From Imperialibacter roseus (GTDB lineage: Bacteria; Bacteroidota; Bacteroidia; Cytophagales; Cyclobacteriaceae), in the NCBI RefSeq assembly GCF_032999765.1, contig NZ_CP136051.1:1-64000 (forward strand): a stretch of DNA of 64,000 nucleotides, written 5' to 3'. Positions within the stretch are counted from its first letter, which is position 1, and each line of letters starts with the position of its first letter. Positions 56,074-64,000 of the stretch are shown piece after piece. The translations under genes were made by a program, and so were the position numbers. The notes under the pieces were generated by a model. It was not told the DNA's origin. It did not search any database and saw only the letters and a list, made by a program, of their open reading frames with translations.

Positions 56074-58707
56074 ATGAAAACTAGAGCCGATCGTCGTCGA
56101 TTTTTAAAGAACCTCGGAATGGGGGGCGTAGGCACTGGCCTGCTCTCAGCCGAAATGTCGTGTGCCCCCAACGAGAGGAAAGGGATAGCCGAAAACAACA
56201 AGCCCATTGGCGAGCGATCAACCAGGGCCTACAATGGCAAATACAGTGACGACTATTTGAAACGCATAGCCATGCCCATTGGGGGCATGGGGGCTGGTAT
56301 GTTTTGCCTGGAAGGCGCAGGTGCTATTTCGCATGTGTCGGTGAGGAACAAGCCTGATATATTCAATGAGCCGGGCATGTTTGCAGCCATTTCTATTAAA
56401 GGAATGGACAAAGGAGCCAAAGTGTTGGAAGGCCCGGTTCCTGACTGGAAAAAGTTTGGGCTGAGGGATGCAGGCAATGGTCTTGGTGGAGCAATTACGG
56501 GGTTGCCGCACTTCAAGAAGGCTACTTTTGAAACCCGATTTCCATTTGCGGGTATTGAACTTGAAGATGACGATTTGCCACTGAAGGTTCAGATCACTGG
56601 CTGGAGCCCTTTTATTCCCGGCGATGATGACAACTCCAGTCTGCCAATTGGCGCCATTGAATACAAGCTTAAGAACACAGGCCCTGGTGCGGTAGAAGCT
56701 GTATTCTCGTTTAACTCAAAGAATTTCCTGAAGGTCGACAAGGGTACCAACACAGTGAAGCCCATCACCAATGGGTTTGTGTTGTCGGAAGCTGGTACAA
56801 AGGAGGAGCCTTCCAAAAAATGTGATTTTGCGCTTTTCACAAACGACGCTGCCACAGTTGTTGATCATTGCTGGTTTCGTGGAGGCTGGTGGGATCCTTT
56901 GACTATCGCTTGGAACACGATAAAAAATGCTGAAGTGAGGCCGGTGAAGCCCGTAGAATCGGGGGCGCCTGGTGCTTCATTGTACGTTCCTTTTTCCCTT
57001 GCAGCAGGGCAGGAAAAGACGATCAAGGTAATGATGGCATGGTACAGCCCTGACAGCGATCAGTCGTTTGGGAAAATGGGCATTCGTGCGGAAGACTGTT
57101 TGCCCGAAGATGGATGCGCTGATTCACCTGATGAGCTGGATAAATACGATAAGAATTTTGATGCAAAGTTTTTCAAGCCATGGTACAGTAGCAGGTTCTC
57201 AAGTGTAAATGAGGTGAGCAGCTATTGGAAAGATAACTACGATGGCCTGTACAGAAAGTCCGATTTGTTCACAAAGGCTTTTTATGCCAGCACATTGCCG
57301 CCAGAGGTGGTTGAGGCAGTGGCAGCAAACCTGTCCATTCTCAAATCGCCTACAGTGCAAAGGCAATTCGATGGCCGTCTCTGGAATTTCGAAGGTTGTG
57401 GCGATTCGTGGGGCTGCTGCCACGGTTCTTGCACCCATGTGTGGAACTACGCACAGGCCATACCACATCTTTTTCCAGCGCTGGAAAGAAGCCTCAGGCA
57501 CACGGAATTCTTTGAAAATCAAAATGCTCAGGGTCATCAGAATTTTCGGGCAACATCACCTATCAGAGTAAATGATCATAATTTCCATGCGGCAGCTGAT
57601 GGCCAGCTTGGAGGCATTATGAAAGTGTACAGAGAGTGGCGCATTAGCGGAGACAATGTGTGGGTTGGCAAAATGTTCCCGCTGGTGAAGTCTAGTATGG
57701 ACTTTTGTATTCGTACGTGGGATCCATCGGAAAAGGGGATACTGGAAGAGCCACATCACAACACCTACGATATTGAATTCTGGGGGCCGGATGGCATGCA
57801 CATGAGCTTTTATGTGGGAGCGCTCAATGCGCTGGTGGCTATGGGTAAGTTCCTGGGCAAAGATGTTGGAAAGTATGAACAACTGGCCGGTCAGGGGAAG
57901 GCCTTTATGGAAAGTGAGCTGTACGATGGGGAATATTTCATTCAAAAAATAAAGGTGGATGGGCTTAAGGCCCCGAACCCTATTGAAGCTTCAGCGATCA
58001 GTATGGGAGGCCAATACTCTGATGAGGCCAGACAACTGCTGGAAGAGGAGGGGCCGAAGTATCAATATGGAAATGGCTGCCTTTCGGATGGTGTACTGGG
58101 TGCATGGATTGCCAGGGTGTGCGGGCTCGATGACCCTATTGATCCTGGCAAGCTAAAGAGCCATTTGCTGGCGGTGCATAAATACAATCTAAAAGACAAC
58201 CTAAGCGACCATGCCAATCCCCAGCGGCCCACCTTTGCTCTGGGAAACGATGGGGGGCTGTTGCTCTGCTCATGGCCAAAGGGAGGAAAGCTTTCACTGC
58301 CTTTTGTCTACAGCGATGAGGTATGGACAGGTATCGAATACCAGGTGGCCGCTCACCTGATGGAAATGGGTGCCGTGGAGGAGGGGCTTGAGATTGTTCG
58401 CACGTGCCGGGATCGGTACGATGGCCGGGTGAGGAATCCTTTCAACGAATATGAATGTGGAAGTTGGTACGCCAGGGCACTCTCAAGCTACGGCATGTTG
58501 CAAGGGTTGACAGGCGTGCGCTATGATGCTGTCGACAAAACGCTTTATGTAGATTCCAGAATAGGTGACTTTACCAGCTTCCTTTCGACGGAGAACGGCT
58601 TTGGTACTGTTACTCTAAAGGGTGGTCAGCCGTCTTTGGATGTAGTTTATGGGGAAATTTCAGTGGATAAGGTGATGGTATCGGGCAAAGAACTTACTCT
58701 GGCCTAA
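56074..58707 (+). CDS. GH116-family glycosidase with Tat-like signal
   Basis: An 877-residue exported enzyme of the glucosylceramidase/beta-glucosidase family GH116. The N-terminus RADRRRFLKNLGMGGVGTGL has a twin-arginine-type motif and is followed by a Cys (MSCAPNE) that may be lipidated. The GH116 N-domain contains IAMPIGGMGAGMFCLEGAG; the barrel has WNFEGCGDSWGCCHGSCTH, HVWNYAQAIPHLFP (about 470) and NTYDIEFWGPDGMH (about 568), where the family acid/base Asp is expected. Family members cleave beta-glucosides and beta-xylosides; the natural substrate here is unknown. It is followed after five bases by the SlyD-like gene. Confidence 0.9.
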   Translation: MKTRADRRRFLKNLGMGGVGTGLLSAEMSCAPNERKGIAENNKPIGERSTRAYNGKYSDDYLKRIAMPIGGMGAGMFCLEGAGAISHVSVRNKPDIFNEPGMFAAISIKGMDKGAKVLEGPVPDWKKFGLRDAGNGLGGAITGLPHFKKATFETRFPFAGIELEDDDLPLKVQITGWSPFIPGDDDNSSLPIGAIEYKLKNTGPGAVEAVFSFNSKNFLKVDKGTNTVKPITNGFVLSEAGTKEEPSKKCDFALFTNDAATVVDHCWFRGGWWDPLTIAWNTIKNAEVRPVKPVESGAPGASLYVPFSLAAGQEKTIKVMMAWYSPDSDQSFGKMGIRAEDCLPEDGCADSPDELDKYDKNFDAKFFKPWYSSRFSSVNEVSSYWKDNYDGLYRKSDLFTKAFYASTLPPEVVEAVAANLSILKSPTVQRQFDGRLWNFEGCGDSWGCCHGSCTHVWNYAQAIPHLFPALERSLRHTEFFENQNAQGHQNFRATSPIRVNDHNFHAAADGQLGGIMKVYREWRISGDNVWVGKMFPLVKSSMDFCIRTWDPSEKGILEEPHHNTYDIEFWGPDGMHMSFYVGALNALVAMGKFLGKDVGKYEQLAGQGKAFMESELYDGEYFIQKIKVDGLKAPNPIEASAISMGGQYSDEARQLLEEEGPKYQYGNGCLSDGVLGAWIARVCGLDDPIDPGKLKSHLLAVHKYNLKDNLSDHANPQRPTFALGNDGGLLLCSWPKGGKLSLPFVYSDEVWTGIEYQVAAHLMEMGAVEEGLEIVRTCRDRYDGRVRNPFNEYECGSWYARALSSYGMLQGLTGVRYDAVDKTLYVDSRIGDFTSFLSTENGFGTVTLKGGQPSLDVVYGEISVDKVMVSGKELTLA

Positions 58708-58712
58708 TAAAG

Positions 58713-59051
58713 ATGTTGACTGTTCAGAAGGAACATATTATTTCCCTGCGTTACACCATGAAAGATGATCAGGGAGTGCTGCTGGAGGACAGAATGAGCG
58801 GCAGGCCCGTTGAATTTCTATATGGTTCAGGAGACATCTTGCCGGAGCTCGAATCCAACCTGTCGGGAATGGCACCCGGTGACGTGGCTAACCTTAGCTT
58901 CTCTACAGAGCTCGGCAGCTCATTGGTGTCCTATTTTTTTGAGGTGGTGGTTGAAGGTGTACGAAAAGCTACCGATAATGAGATCGCAAATGGAAGACCT
59001 GAAGGGTTGAAAGAAAATAAGGACTGTGGGCCAGGGTGTGATTGCTGGTAG
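58713..59051 (+). CDS. Minimal SlyD-like FKBP peptidyl-prolyl isomerase without the insert domain
   Basis: A 112-residue FKBP-fold protein. It aligns with SlyD at the start (IISLRYTMKDDQGVLLED, then PVEFLYGSGDILPELE and MAPGD) and at the end (FFEVVVEGVRKATDNEIANG), but about 60-70 residues between, the chaperone IF domain, are missing and replaced by the short link ELGSSLVSY. The C-terminal tail CGPGCDCW keeps a small Cys cluster in place of the long SlyD metal-binding tail. It starts five bases after the GH116 gene, so they are likely cotranscribed. No signal peptide, so cytoplasmic. Confidence 0.8.
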   Translation: MLTVQKEHIISLRYTMKDDQGVLLEDRMSGRPVEFLYGSGDILPELESNLSGMAPGDVANLSFSTELGSSLVSYFFEVVVEGVRKATDNEIANGRPEGLKENKDCGPGCDCW

Positions 59052-59056
59052 TGTCT

Positions 59057-61261
59057 TTATTGCACTTCATTAGGAGGAGCTGTCATTTGTACTTTGATCT
59101 CTGCTCGTCTGTTTTTCGAATGGTCGTCTTCGCCGCAATCTACTCCATCAGAACAAGTGTTCAGCAAAAGAGACTCACCAAATCCTTTGCCCTTCATTCG
59201 GGATTTGTTGACACCATTCGCAGCAAAATAGTCGAGTACGGTGGCAACCCTGCGATCGGACAGCTTTTGGTTGTATTCTACCGTTCCCCGGGAGTCGGCG
59301 TGGGCTGTCACATTAAGTGTTGATTTAGGAAATCGCTTGAGCGTTTTCAGTATGTCAGCAAGCTCTGGGTAAGCTTCAGTGCTGAACCGGTATTTGTCAA
59401 CGTCAAAGAATACTGTGGCTTTATCAACAAAAACTTCTTCGAGCACCAGGTCGTTGAGGAGCTCGCCATAGTAGATATTATCTGTGTTCAGGTTATATCC
59501 TTCGGGAAGGAAGCCTTCATTGGTGGCATCTATTCTGTATTTTTCGTTCGGATAAACCAAAAACGCATATACTCCCTCAGTATCCGTTTGTACTGATTGC
59601 TGGGTGCCTGTGGCAGTGTTCGTTATTGTCACCAGAGCACCTTCAATGACCGACTGCGACTCGTTGCTGTAAATTTTTCCCTTTACAAACAATTCATTCT
59701 TCCAGAGTTTCAGTTTGATGCTGTCGTAGCCAATTCCTTTGTCGTAGGTCGAGTATACAAGTGATTCTAGTTGAGAATATCCATCCTTTTTTACTGAGAA
59801 CGTGTAGTTTTTATCATAAAGCAAATCAGTTTTGAACTCTCCGTTCTCATCGGCAGTAATATTGGTCGTTTGCTCGTCTTCGGCGTTAGAAATTGAGATG
59901 CTGGCACCTGAAACTGTTTTGGCACTGTCAACAAGTTCGTACACACTGCCAGTAACAAAGTAGTAGTTGGTTGTAAAGGCATAAAGATCGTCGAGGCCAG
60001 CACCCTCCGGACGGTTGGAGGCTATATATCCCTTTCTACCGCTGTCGTCAATCAGAATCGAGAAGTCATCGTGGGCGGAATTGAGTGGTGCCCCCATGTT
60101 TACGGCGTTGGCAAACGAGCCATGTTGTCTGTAACTGATATAAACGTCAAGACCTCCAAATCCTCCGAGGCCTGTTGAGGCGAAGAAAAGTGTGGAATCG
60201 TTGTGCAGGTAGGGGTAAAACTCTTCTTCTGCCGTGTTGACTTCCGGCCCCAGGTTTTCAGGAGCTGACCATTTCCCGTCTTTCAAATGCGAGACATAGA
60301 TGTCGGACTTTCCAAATCCACCCGGCATGTTGGAGGCGAAGTAGATGCTCGTACCATTGGCATTCAGGGTAGGATGGCCTACTGAGTAATCTTCACTATT
60401 GAACGGAAATGCCTGGACGTTGTCCCAGGTGCCGTCCGCATTGCAGTCGGCAAAAAAGATTTCAAGATTGATGAGCCTGGCACCGTTTTTTACGGAGGTG
60501 TTTTTAGGGTTATTTCTTGTAAAGGCGACCTTTTTTTTCTCACTGTAAAACCACAAGGGGCCATCATGAAACTTTGATTTCAGCAGGTCTCCGTATGCCA
60601 GGGGGCGGACGCTTTCTAATATTTCGATAGAGTCGAGCGGTACTTCAAAGTATTTGAGCATCACCTCGTCGTCGTTGTGGGCGGTGGAGGGCTGGTATTG
60701 GATCATTGTCTCTTGTTTTCTGGAAGAGACGAAGATCAGCTGGTTTCCTTTGAGTTGTGGTGAGAACTCAGACTGCGGTGAATTAATTGCCAGACTGTTT
60801 ATTTCGTACAGTTCAGGGTTCCTTTGGTAGTAGTCAATATTCTTGAGAAAGGCTAGCTTAAGCTCACTTCCCATCATATTTCCGTGATTTTCCAGAATTC
60901 GCTGATACCATTTTTTTGCTTCCGAATAGTTTCCATTCTTTCTCAATACTTCGGCATATAATAGCTTCACTTTCGGCTCGGTGCCCGCACTGTCAACGAG
61001 TGCTGCCAGCCATGATTCGGCAGATGACGAATCGTCCAGCTTCATGTAGCATTCCGCCACTCTTAGCTGTGCCTGCTTATTGTCAGGAACTTTGTCAAGC
61101 TCCTTCAAATAGTAATATTGCGCTGTTCGGTAGTCGAGGTAGTGAAAGGCTTCATCAGCCTTCGACATGTTGCTTTTAAACAGTGAAGAGATGTTAGCGC
61201 CTTGTGCCATTAATTGCGTCAGGCAGCTCATCAAAACGATGGTGATGGCTAGGTGCTTCAT
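59057..61261 (-). CDS. PorE-like OmpA/PD40 envelope protein
   Basis: A 734-residue exported protein: signal peptide (MKHLAITIVLMSCLTQLMAQ), TPR-like helices (about 30-140), PD40 propeller strands (IYFASNMPGGFGKSDIYVS, LFFASTGLGGFGGLDVYIS; about 170-430), two carboxypeptidase-regulatory-like domains (about 440-600) and an OmpA peptidoglycan-binding end (NVTAHADSRG near 650). It is a paralog of the protein at 7167-9290, with an extra regulatory-like domain. Its start is two bases from the PorP/SprF stop, an order seen in many T9SS and gliding clusters, so it should help anchor that system in the envelope. Confidence 0.88.
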   Translation of the reverse strand: MKHLAITIVLMSCLTQLMAQGANISSLFKSNMSKADEAFHYLDYRTAQYYYLKELDKVPDNKQAQLRVAECYMKLDDSSSAESWLAALVDSAGTEPKVKLLYAEVLRKNGNYSEAKKWYQRILENHGNMMGSELKLAFLKNIDYYQRNPELYEINSLAINSPQSEFSPQLKGNQLIFVSSRKQETMIQYQPSTAHNDDEVMLKYFEVPLDSIEILESVRPLAYGDLLKSKFHDGPLWFYSEKKKVAFTRNNPKNTSVKNGARLINLEIFFADCNADGTWDNVQAFPFNSEDYSVGHPTLNANGTSIYFASNMPGGFGKSDIYVSHLKDGKWSAPENLGPEVNTAEEEFYPYLHNDSTLFFASTGLGGFGGLDVYISYRQHGSFANAVNMGAPLNSAHDDFSILIDDSGRKGYIASNRPEGAGLDDLYAFTTNYYFVTGSVYELVDSAKTVSGASISISNAEDEQTTNITADENGEFKTDLLYDKNYTFSVKKDGYSQLESLVYSTYDKGIGYDSIKLKLWKNELFVKGKIYSNESQSVIEGALVTITNTATGTQQSVQTDTEGVYAFLVYPNEKYRIDATNEGFLPEGYNLNTDNIYYGELLNDLVLEEVFVDKATVFFDVDKYRFSTEAYPELADILKTLKRFPKSTLNVTAHADSRGTVEYNQKLSDRRVATVLDYFAANGVNKSRMKGKGFGESLLLNTCSDGVDCGEDDHSKNRRAEIKVQMTAPPNEVQ

Positions 61262-61262
61262 T

Positions 61263-62177
61263 TTAGAAGTATCGTGGCGTGATTACGCCATATTTTCTAT
61301 ACTTAAATCGATAATTGAGTAACATTTCATGAGATCCCAGCTCCACCGACCTGATTGGACTAGTAGTAATGGCATAAGAATACCCGACACTCAGCTGGTC
61401 AGTCACCTGCACCTGCACGATGAGATCCAATGCGTTTCCAACTTTGTAAGACAATCCTGCCCAGAGAATTTCGTCGAGTAAAAAATTGGCATTCACATCA
61501 AGCTCAATAGGTCTTTGGTCTAACATTTTAAACAAAAAATTGGGCTTAAATTTTATCTGGTTGGTAAGTGTTAGCATATAACCTCCCGTTAAAATGATAG
61601 GAAAATTTTGGTACACAGTCTTTAAGTCTGTGCCCCTGTCAAAGACATTGTTGACGAGGTGTGGCATTGAGAGACCTATATAATACTTCTCATCTGTAAA
61701 AAAAGCTCCTAGTCCAAAATTGGGGCGCATTTGTCTGATATCTTCCTGAAATACCGGATCAGATGATTGGAACTGATTTAGCTGGCTGTAATTGGCTCTG
61801 TAGGAAATCAGCCCAGCCTGGGCTCCCATAGACAGGTATTTTCTGTCGCCGAACTTTATCCTGTAAGCGTAAGCAAGGTGTGCGCCCGTTTGACTGATTA
61901 CACCAAATTTGTCGTGAATGAAGAGCGCTCCCAGGGCGACGTTTTTGTTAAACAACGGAGCGTGCCCTGAAAAAGTCTGGGTATTGGGGGCGCCTTCCAG
62001 CCCAACATTTTGAAACCGGGAAATGACCGTGGCGCTAAGCACTTCATGGCTGCCTGCATAAGCAGGGTTAATGGCCAATCCATTGAACATATATTGTGCA
62101 TAGGAGGCCGCCTGCTGCGCTTGCAATGATCCAGATGACCACAGCAGGGAACCGAGTATATAGATGACTTTTCTCAA
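61263..62177 (-). CDS. PorP/SprF-family outer-membrane protein
   Basis: A 304-residue beta-barrel of the PorP/SprF family, which partners T9SS type B substrates such as SprB. The signal peptide MRKVIYILGSLLWSSGSLQA is followed by the family opening AQYMFNGLAINPAYAGSHE and repeated strands (NVALGALFIHDKFG, NFGLGAFFTDEKYYIGLS) ending in VELGSHEMLLNYRF. The start is TTG at 62177, immediately after the upstream TGA (TGATTG); the next in-frame Met would remove the signal peptide. Coupled translation with the upstream adhesin-like gene is likely. Confidence 0.92.
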   Translation of the reverse strand: MRKVIYILGSLLWSSGSLQAQQAASYAQYMFNGLAINPAYAGSHEVLSATVISRFQNVGLEGAPNTQTFSGHAPLFNKNVALGALFIHDKFGVISQTGAHLAYAYRIKFGDRKYLSMGAQAGLISYRANYSQLNQFQSSDPVFQEDIRQMRPNFGLGAFFTDEKYYIGLSMPHLVNNVFDRGTDLKTVYQNFPIILTGGYMLTLTNQIKFKPNFLFKMLDQRPIELDVNANFLLDEILWAGLSYKVGNALDLIVQVQVTDQLSVGYSYAITTSPIRSVELGSHEMLLNYRFKYRKYGVITPRYF

Positions 62178-64000
62178 TCAATTATTCTTCAGAACTACAA
62201 ATCCACTGTAAGTTTTACCCGACTGGCCAAGGGAGATCACGTAGAAATAGGTGCCGTCGGCGAGCTTGTCACCTCCAAGCCCTTTGTTCGATTGCCCCGT
62301 CCATACCCGTTCGTTATTGTCGTAACTGGTTGTTTCAAAAACTATGTTGTTAAATCGGTCGAATATCCTGACCTGGTTGTTGATGTAGAAATCAATCCCT
62401 TCAATCCGCCAGTAGTCGTTAATACCGTCTCCGTTAGGGGAAACCGCTTCATACACAGTGAACGGGAGGTCTTCGACGATAAACACAGCTACACCCTGGC
62501 TAAAGTTGTTTGGCTCGGCCGTATCACTGATTTGATAAACAAGCGAATCAATACCCATAAATGTTGAGTTTGATCGGTATGATACTGAACCATCCTGGAA
62601 CATAGTCAGGCTTCCGTTGCCCGGCTCTACTACAGGAGTTGTGCTCAGGAGAATATCATCACCCTCCACGTCAATATCGTTCTCCAGAATGTTGATAGAG
62701 AAGTCTTGATTTCGCAGTACTCTTAGCGTATCTCTGTTGGCCAGCGGAACATCGTTTACTGGCGCAATTGCTATCTCAATGACGAGCTTTCCGCAAAGAG
62801 CAGGGTTTCTATCGTCGCATATTTCTATTTCCCAATAGGCTGTCCCATTGTAGTCAGTTGAGGGCATGTAATCAAAACAGAATGTATTAGCGCCAGACCT
62901 GGTCAGCGCACCACCGCCGCTGATGTTGTCGAGCCGATTGAGGGAAATCTGATCACCGTCCGGATCCAGGGCCTCGAAACAAAAGTTGACTGCTATGTCT
63001 TCCAGTGTGGACACCCTTAACGTGTCGGCAGGAGCGCCATTAACCAAACCCACAGGAGGATTGTTAATTTCTATAACATTTATTGTAATCAGCCCAGTGC
63101 CACAAATCGAAGCATCGGCCGTGTCACAAATAGTGACTTCCACAATATCTTCGCCGATAAAGTCCTGAGGCGGGGTGTAGTCAAAGCAAAGATCATTCGC
63201 AACTCTGTTGTTCACTGACCCGATTGAGCTTACCGAAGTGCCTGAAGTAAATACATGTGTATTGCCTTCTTCATCAGTTACTTCAATGCAAATTGGTGTC
63301 GTCACATTTTCTGGCACATCTACTGTTTTGCTTACCACAGTTGGAGGGGTGTTTTCGGGGGTAACGTCGATAATAGCTATGAGGCTGCCACATAAAGAAG
63401 GCACCCCGTCATCGCAAATCACAACATCCCATACCGAACGACCGATGAAGTCGTTCACGGGAGAGAAAGTGAAGCAGAAAGTACCGGTGTTATTAGCTAC
63501 GAGAGAACCCTCGCCCTCTTTGTTGGTAATGCTTTGAAGCGCCACATTGTTGCCTTCCGGGTCGACTACGTCAAAGCAGAAGTCCACGGGTATGTTTTTG
63601 GGAGTGCTGATGAACAAAGTGTCTGCCGGAACGCCATTGACCAGCTCAACGGGCGGCTCGTTCACATCCACAACGGTGATTTTTACGGGTGCCACCAGGC
63701 AAACTGAGTTATCCGATTCGTCGCAGATGGTTACCTCAATTTCATCTTCGCCAATAAAGCCCTCAGGTGGCGTGTAGTCGAAGCACAAGTCATCCAATGC
63801 CCCATTAGCAATGGTTCCGATAGCGCCGGTGGACGTTGCGCCGGTCAGGTAATTTGTATTTCCTTCCACATCGGTTACCTCAATGCATATTTGAGTGGTC
63901 ATTTTCTCGTTAACCTCAAATTCCTGGGTTACGAGAACGGCCGGGTCGTTGACCGGTGTTACCTCTATAATTGCCTGAAGTGTGCCACAAAGTGATGGAG
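62178..64000 (-). CDS. Large secreted repeat protein with T9SS type B (CHU_C) signal, 5' part outside the window
   Basis: The reading frame stays open to the window edge, so at least 607 residues are present and the N-terminus is missing. Visible are alternating cadherin-like/tandem-95-type units of two kinds, one with PICIEVTDEEGNTH and DLCFDYTPPQDFIGEDIVEV, the other with VNFCFEALDPDGDQI and YWEIEICDDRNPALCG, each about 90-100 residues. A bacterial Ig-like unit (ANRDTLRVLRNQDFSINILE) precedes the C-terminal CHU_C domain with EAVSPNGDGINDYWRIEG, IFDRFNNIVF and a YSGFVVLKNN end. It is probably an SprB-like adhesin moved by or exported with the following PorP/SprF protein. Confidence 0.88.
   Translation of the reverse strand, partial: PSLCGTLQAIIEVTPVNDPAVLVTQEFEVNEKMTTQICIEVTDVEGNTNYLTGATSTGAIGTIANGALDDLCFDYTPPEGFIGEDEIEVTICDESDNSVCLVAPVKITVVDVNEPPVELVNGVPADTLFISTPKNIPVDFCFDVVDPEGNNVALQSITNKEGEGSLVANNTGTFCFTFSPVNDFIGRSVWDVVICDDGVPSLCGSLIAIIDVTPENTPPTVVSKTVDVPENVTTPICIEVTDEEGNTHVFTSGTSVSSIGSVNNRVANDLCFDYTPPQDFIGEDIVEVTICDTADASICGTGLITINVIEINNPPVGLVNGAPADTLRVSTLEDIAVNFCFEALDPDGDQISLNRLDNISGGGALTRSGANTFCFDYMPSTDYNGTAYWEIEICDDRNPALCGKLVIEIAIAPVNDVPLANRDTLRVLRNQDFSINILENDIDVEGDDILLSTTPVVEPGNGSLTMFQDGSVSYRSNSTFMGIDSLVYQISDTAEPNNFSQGVAVFIVEDLPFTVYEAVSPNGDGINDYWRIEGIDFYINNQVRIFDRFNNIVFETTSYDNNERVWTGQSNKGLGGDKLADGTYFYVISLGQSGKTYSGFVVLKNN

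Overview
The window looks like chromosomal DNA of a Bacteroidota bacterium, most likely a marine, gliding Cytophagales-type organism. The evidence is type IX secretion system (T9SS) parts (PorQ, PorP/SprF, PorE-like OmpA/PD40 lipoprotein-type proteins), two very large repeat proteins with T9SS type A C-terminal signals, one type B (gliding-motility CHU_C) protein, few Shine-Dalgarno sequences and promoter-like TAnnTTTG motifs. The genus cannot be fixed from the sequence alone. Base 1 is the first base of dnaA, so the replicon is probably numbered from there.

Layout. 1-14.3 kb is core housekeeping: dnaA, an HtrA protease (antisense), a GH3-family amido synthetase, dxr-rseP, a PorE-like OmpA protein (antisense), then a tightly overlapping lon-porQ-hslU operon. 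14.6-19.9 kb is one 1754-residue secreted protein with twelve kelch-like units and MBG/Ig-like domains. 19.9-27.7 kb holds sixA, a GT9 glycosyltransferase, a PolX protein with an altered polymerase site, an EVE protein, an unknown exported protein and pyrR-pyrB; the gaps here carry dispersed hairpins, a 33-bp direct repeat and an 8-bp tandem repeat. 27.8-37.8 kb is a decaying accessory stretch: a sialidase-like gene broken by two frameshifts, an 1809-residue T9SS protein made of eleven copies of an unassigned module of about 105 residues, a truncated relative of it, a relic of an IS1634-like transposase and a fuller but frameshifted IS1634-like element.

37.9-50.8 kb is a coherent L-rhamnose island: an exported GH78 alpha-L-rhamnosidase releases rhamnose; RhaI, a rhamnulokinase and a fused aldolase/dehydrogenase convert it to DHAP plus L-lactaldehyde, which the dehydrogenase half should oxidise to L-lactate; LutABC, encoded immediately downstream on the same strand, would take lactate to pyruvate. 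A divergent GntR-type regulator with a LacI-like sugar-binding half sits at the head, next to a near-perfect 18-bp palindrome that is a good operator candidate. 51-59 kb is a set of exported glycan-related enzymes: a four-part lipoprotein (DUF6807/PmoA-like, PVC-type propeller dehydrogenase, HEAT-like, cytochrome c), a 2-hydroxyacid dehydrogenase, a GH116 glycosidase and a minimal SlyD without its insert domain. 59-64 kb is a T9SS/gliding cluster (PorE-like OmpA, PorP/SprF, type B adhesin-like protein) that runs off the right edge.

The observations most worth following are the rhamnose-to-pyruvate operon with its candidate operator, the multidomain cytochrome lipoprotein, the IF-less SlyD, the PolX active-site loss, the eleven-module T9SS protein with its decayed duplicate, and porQ translationally coupled between two AAA+ protease genes. 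No CRISPR array, tRNA or rRNA gene was seen.
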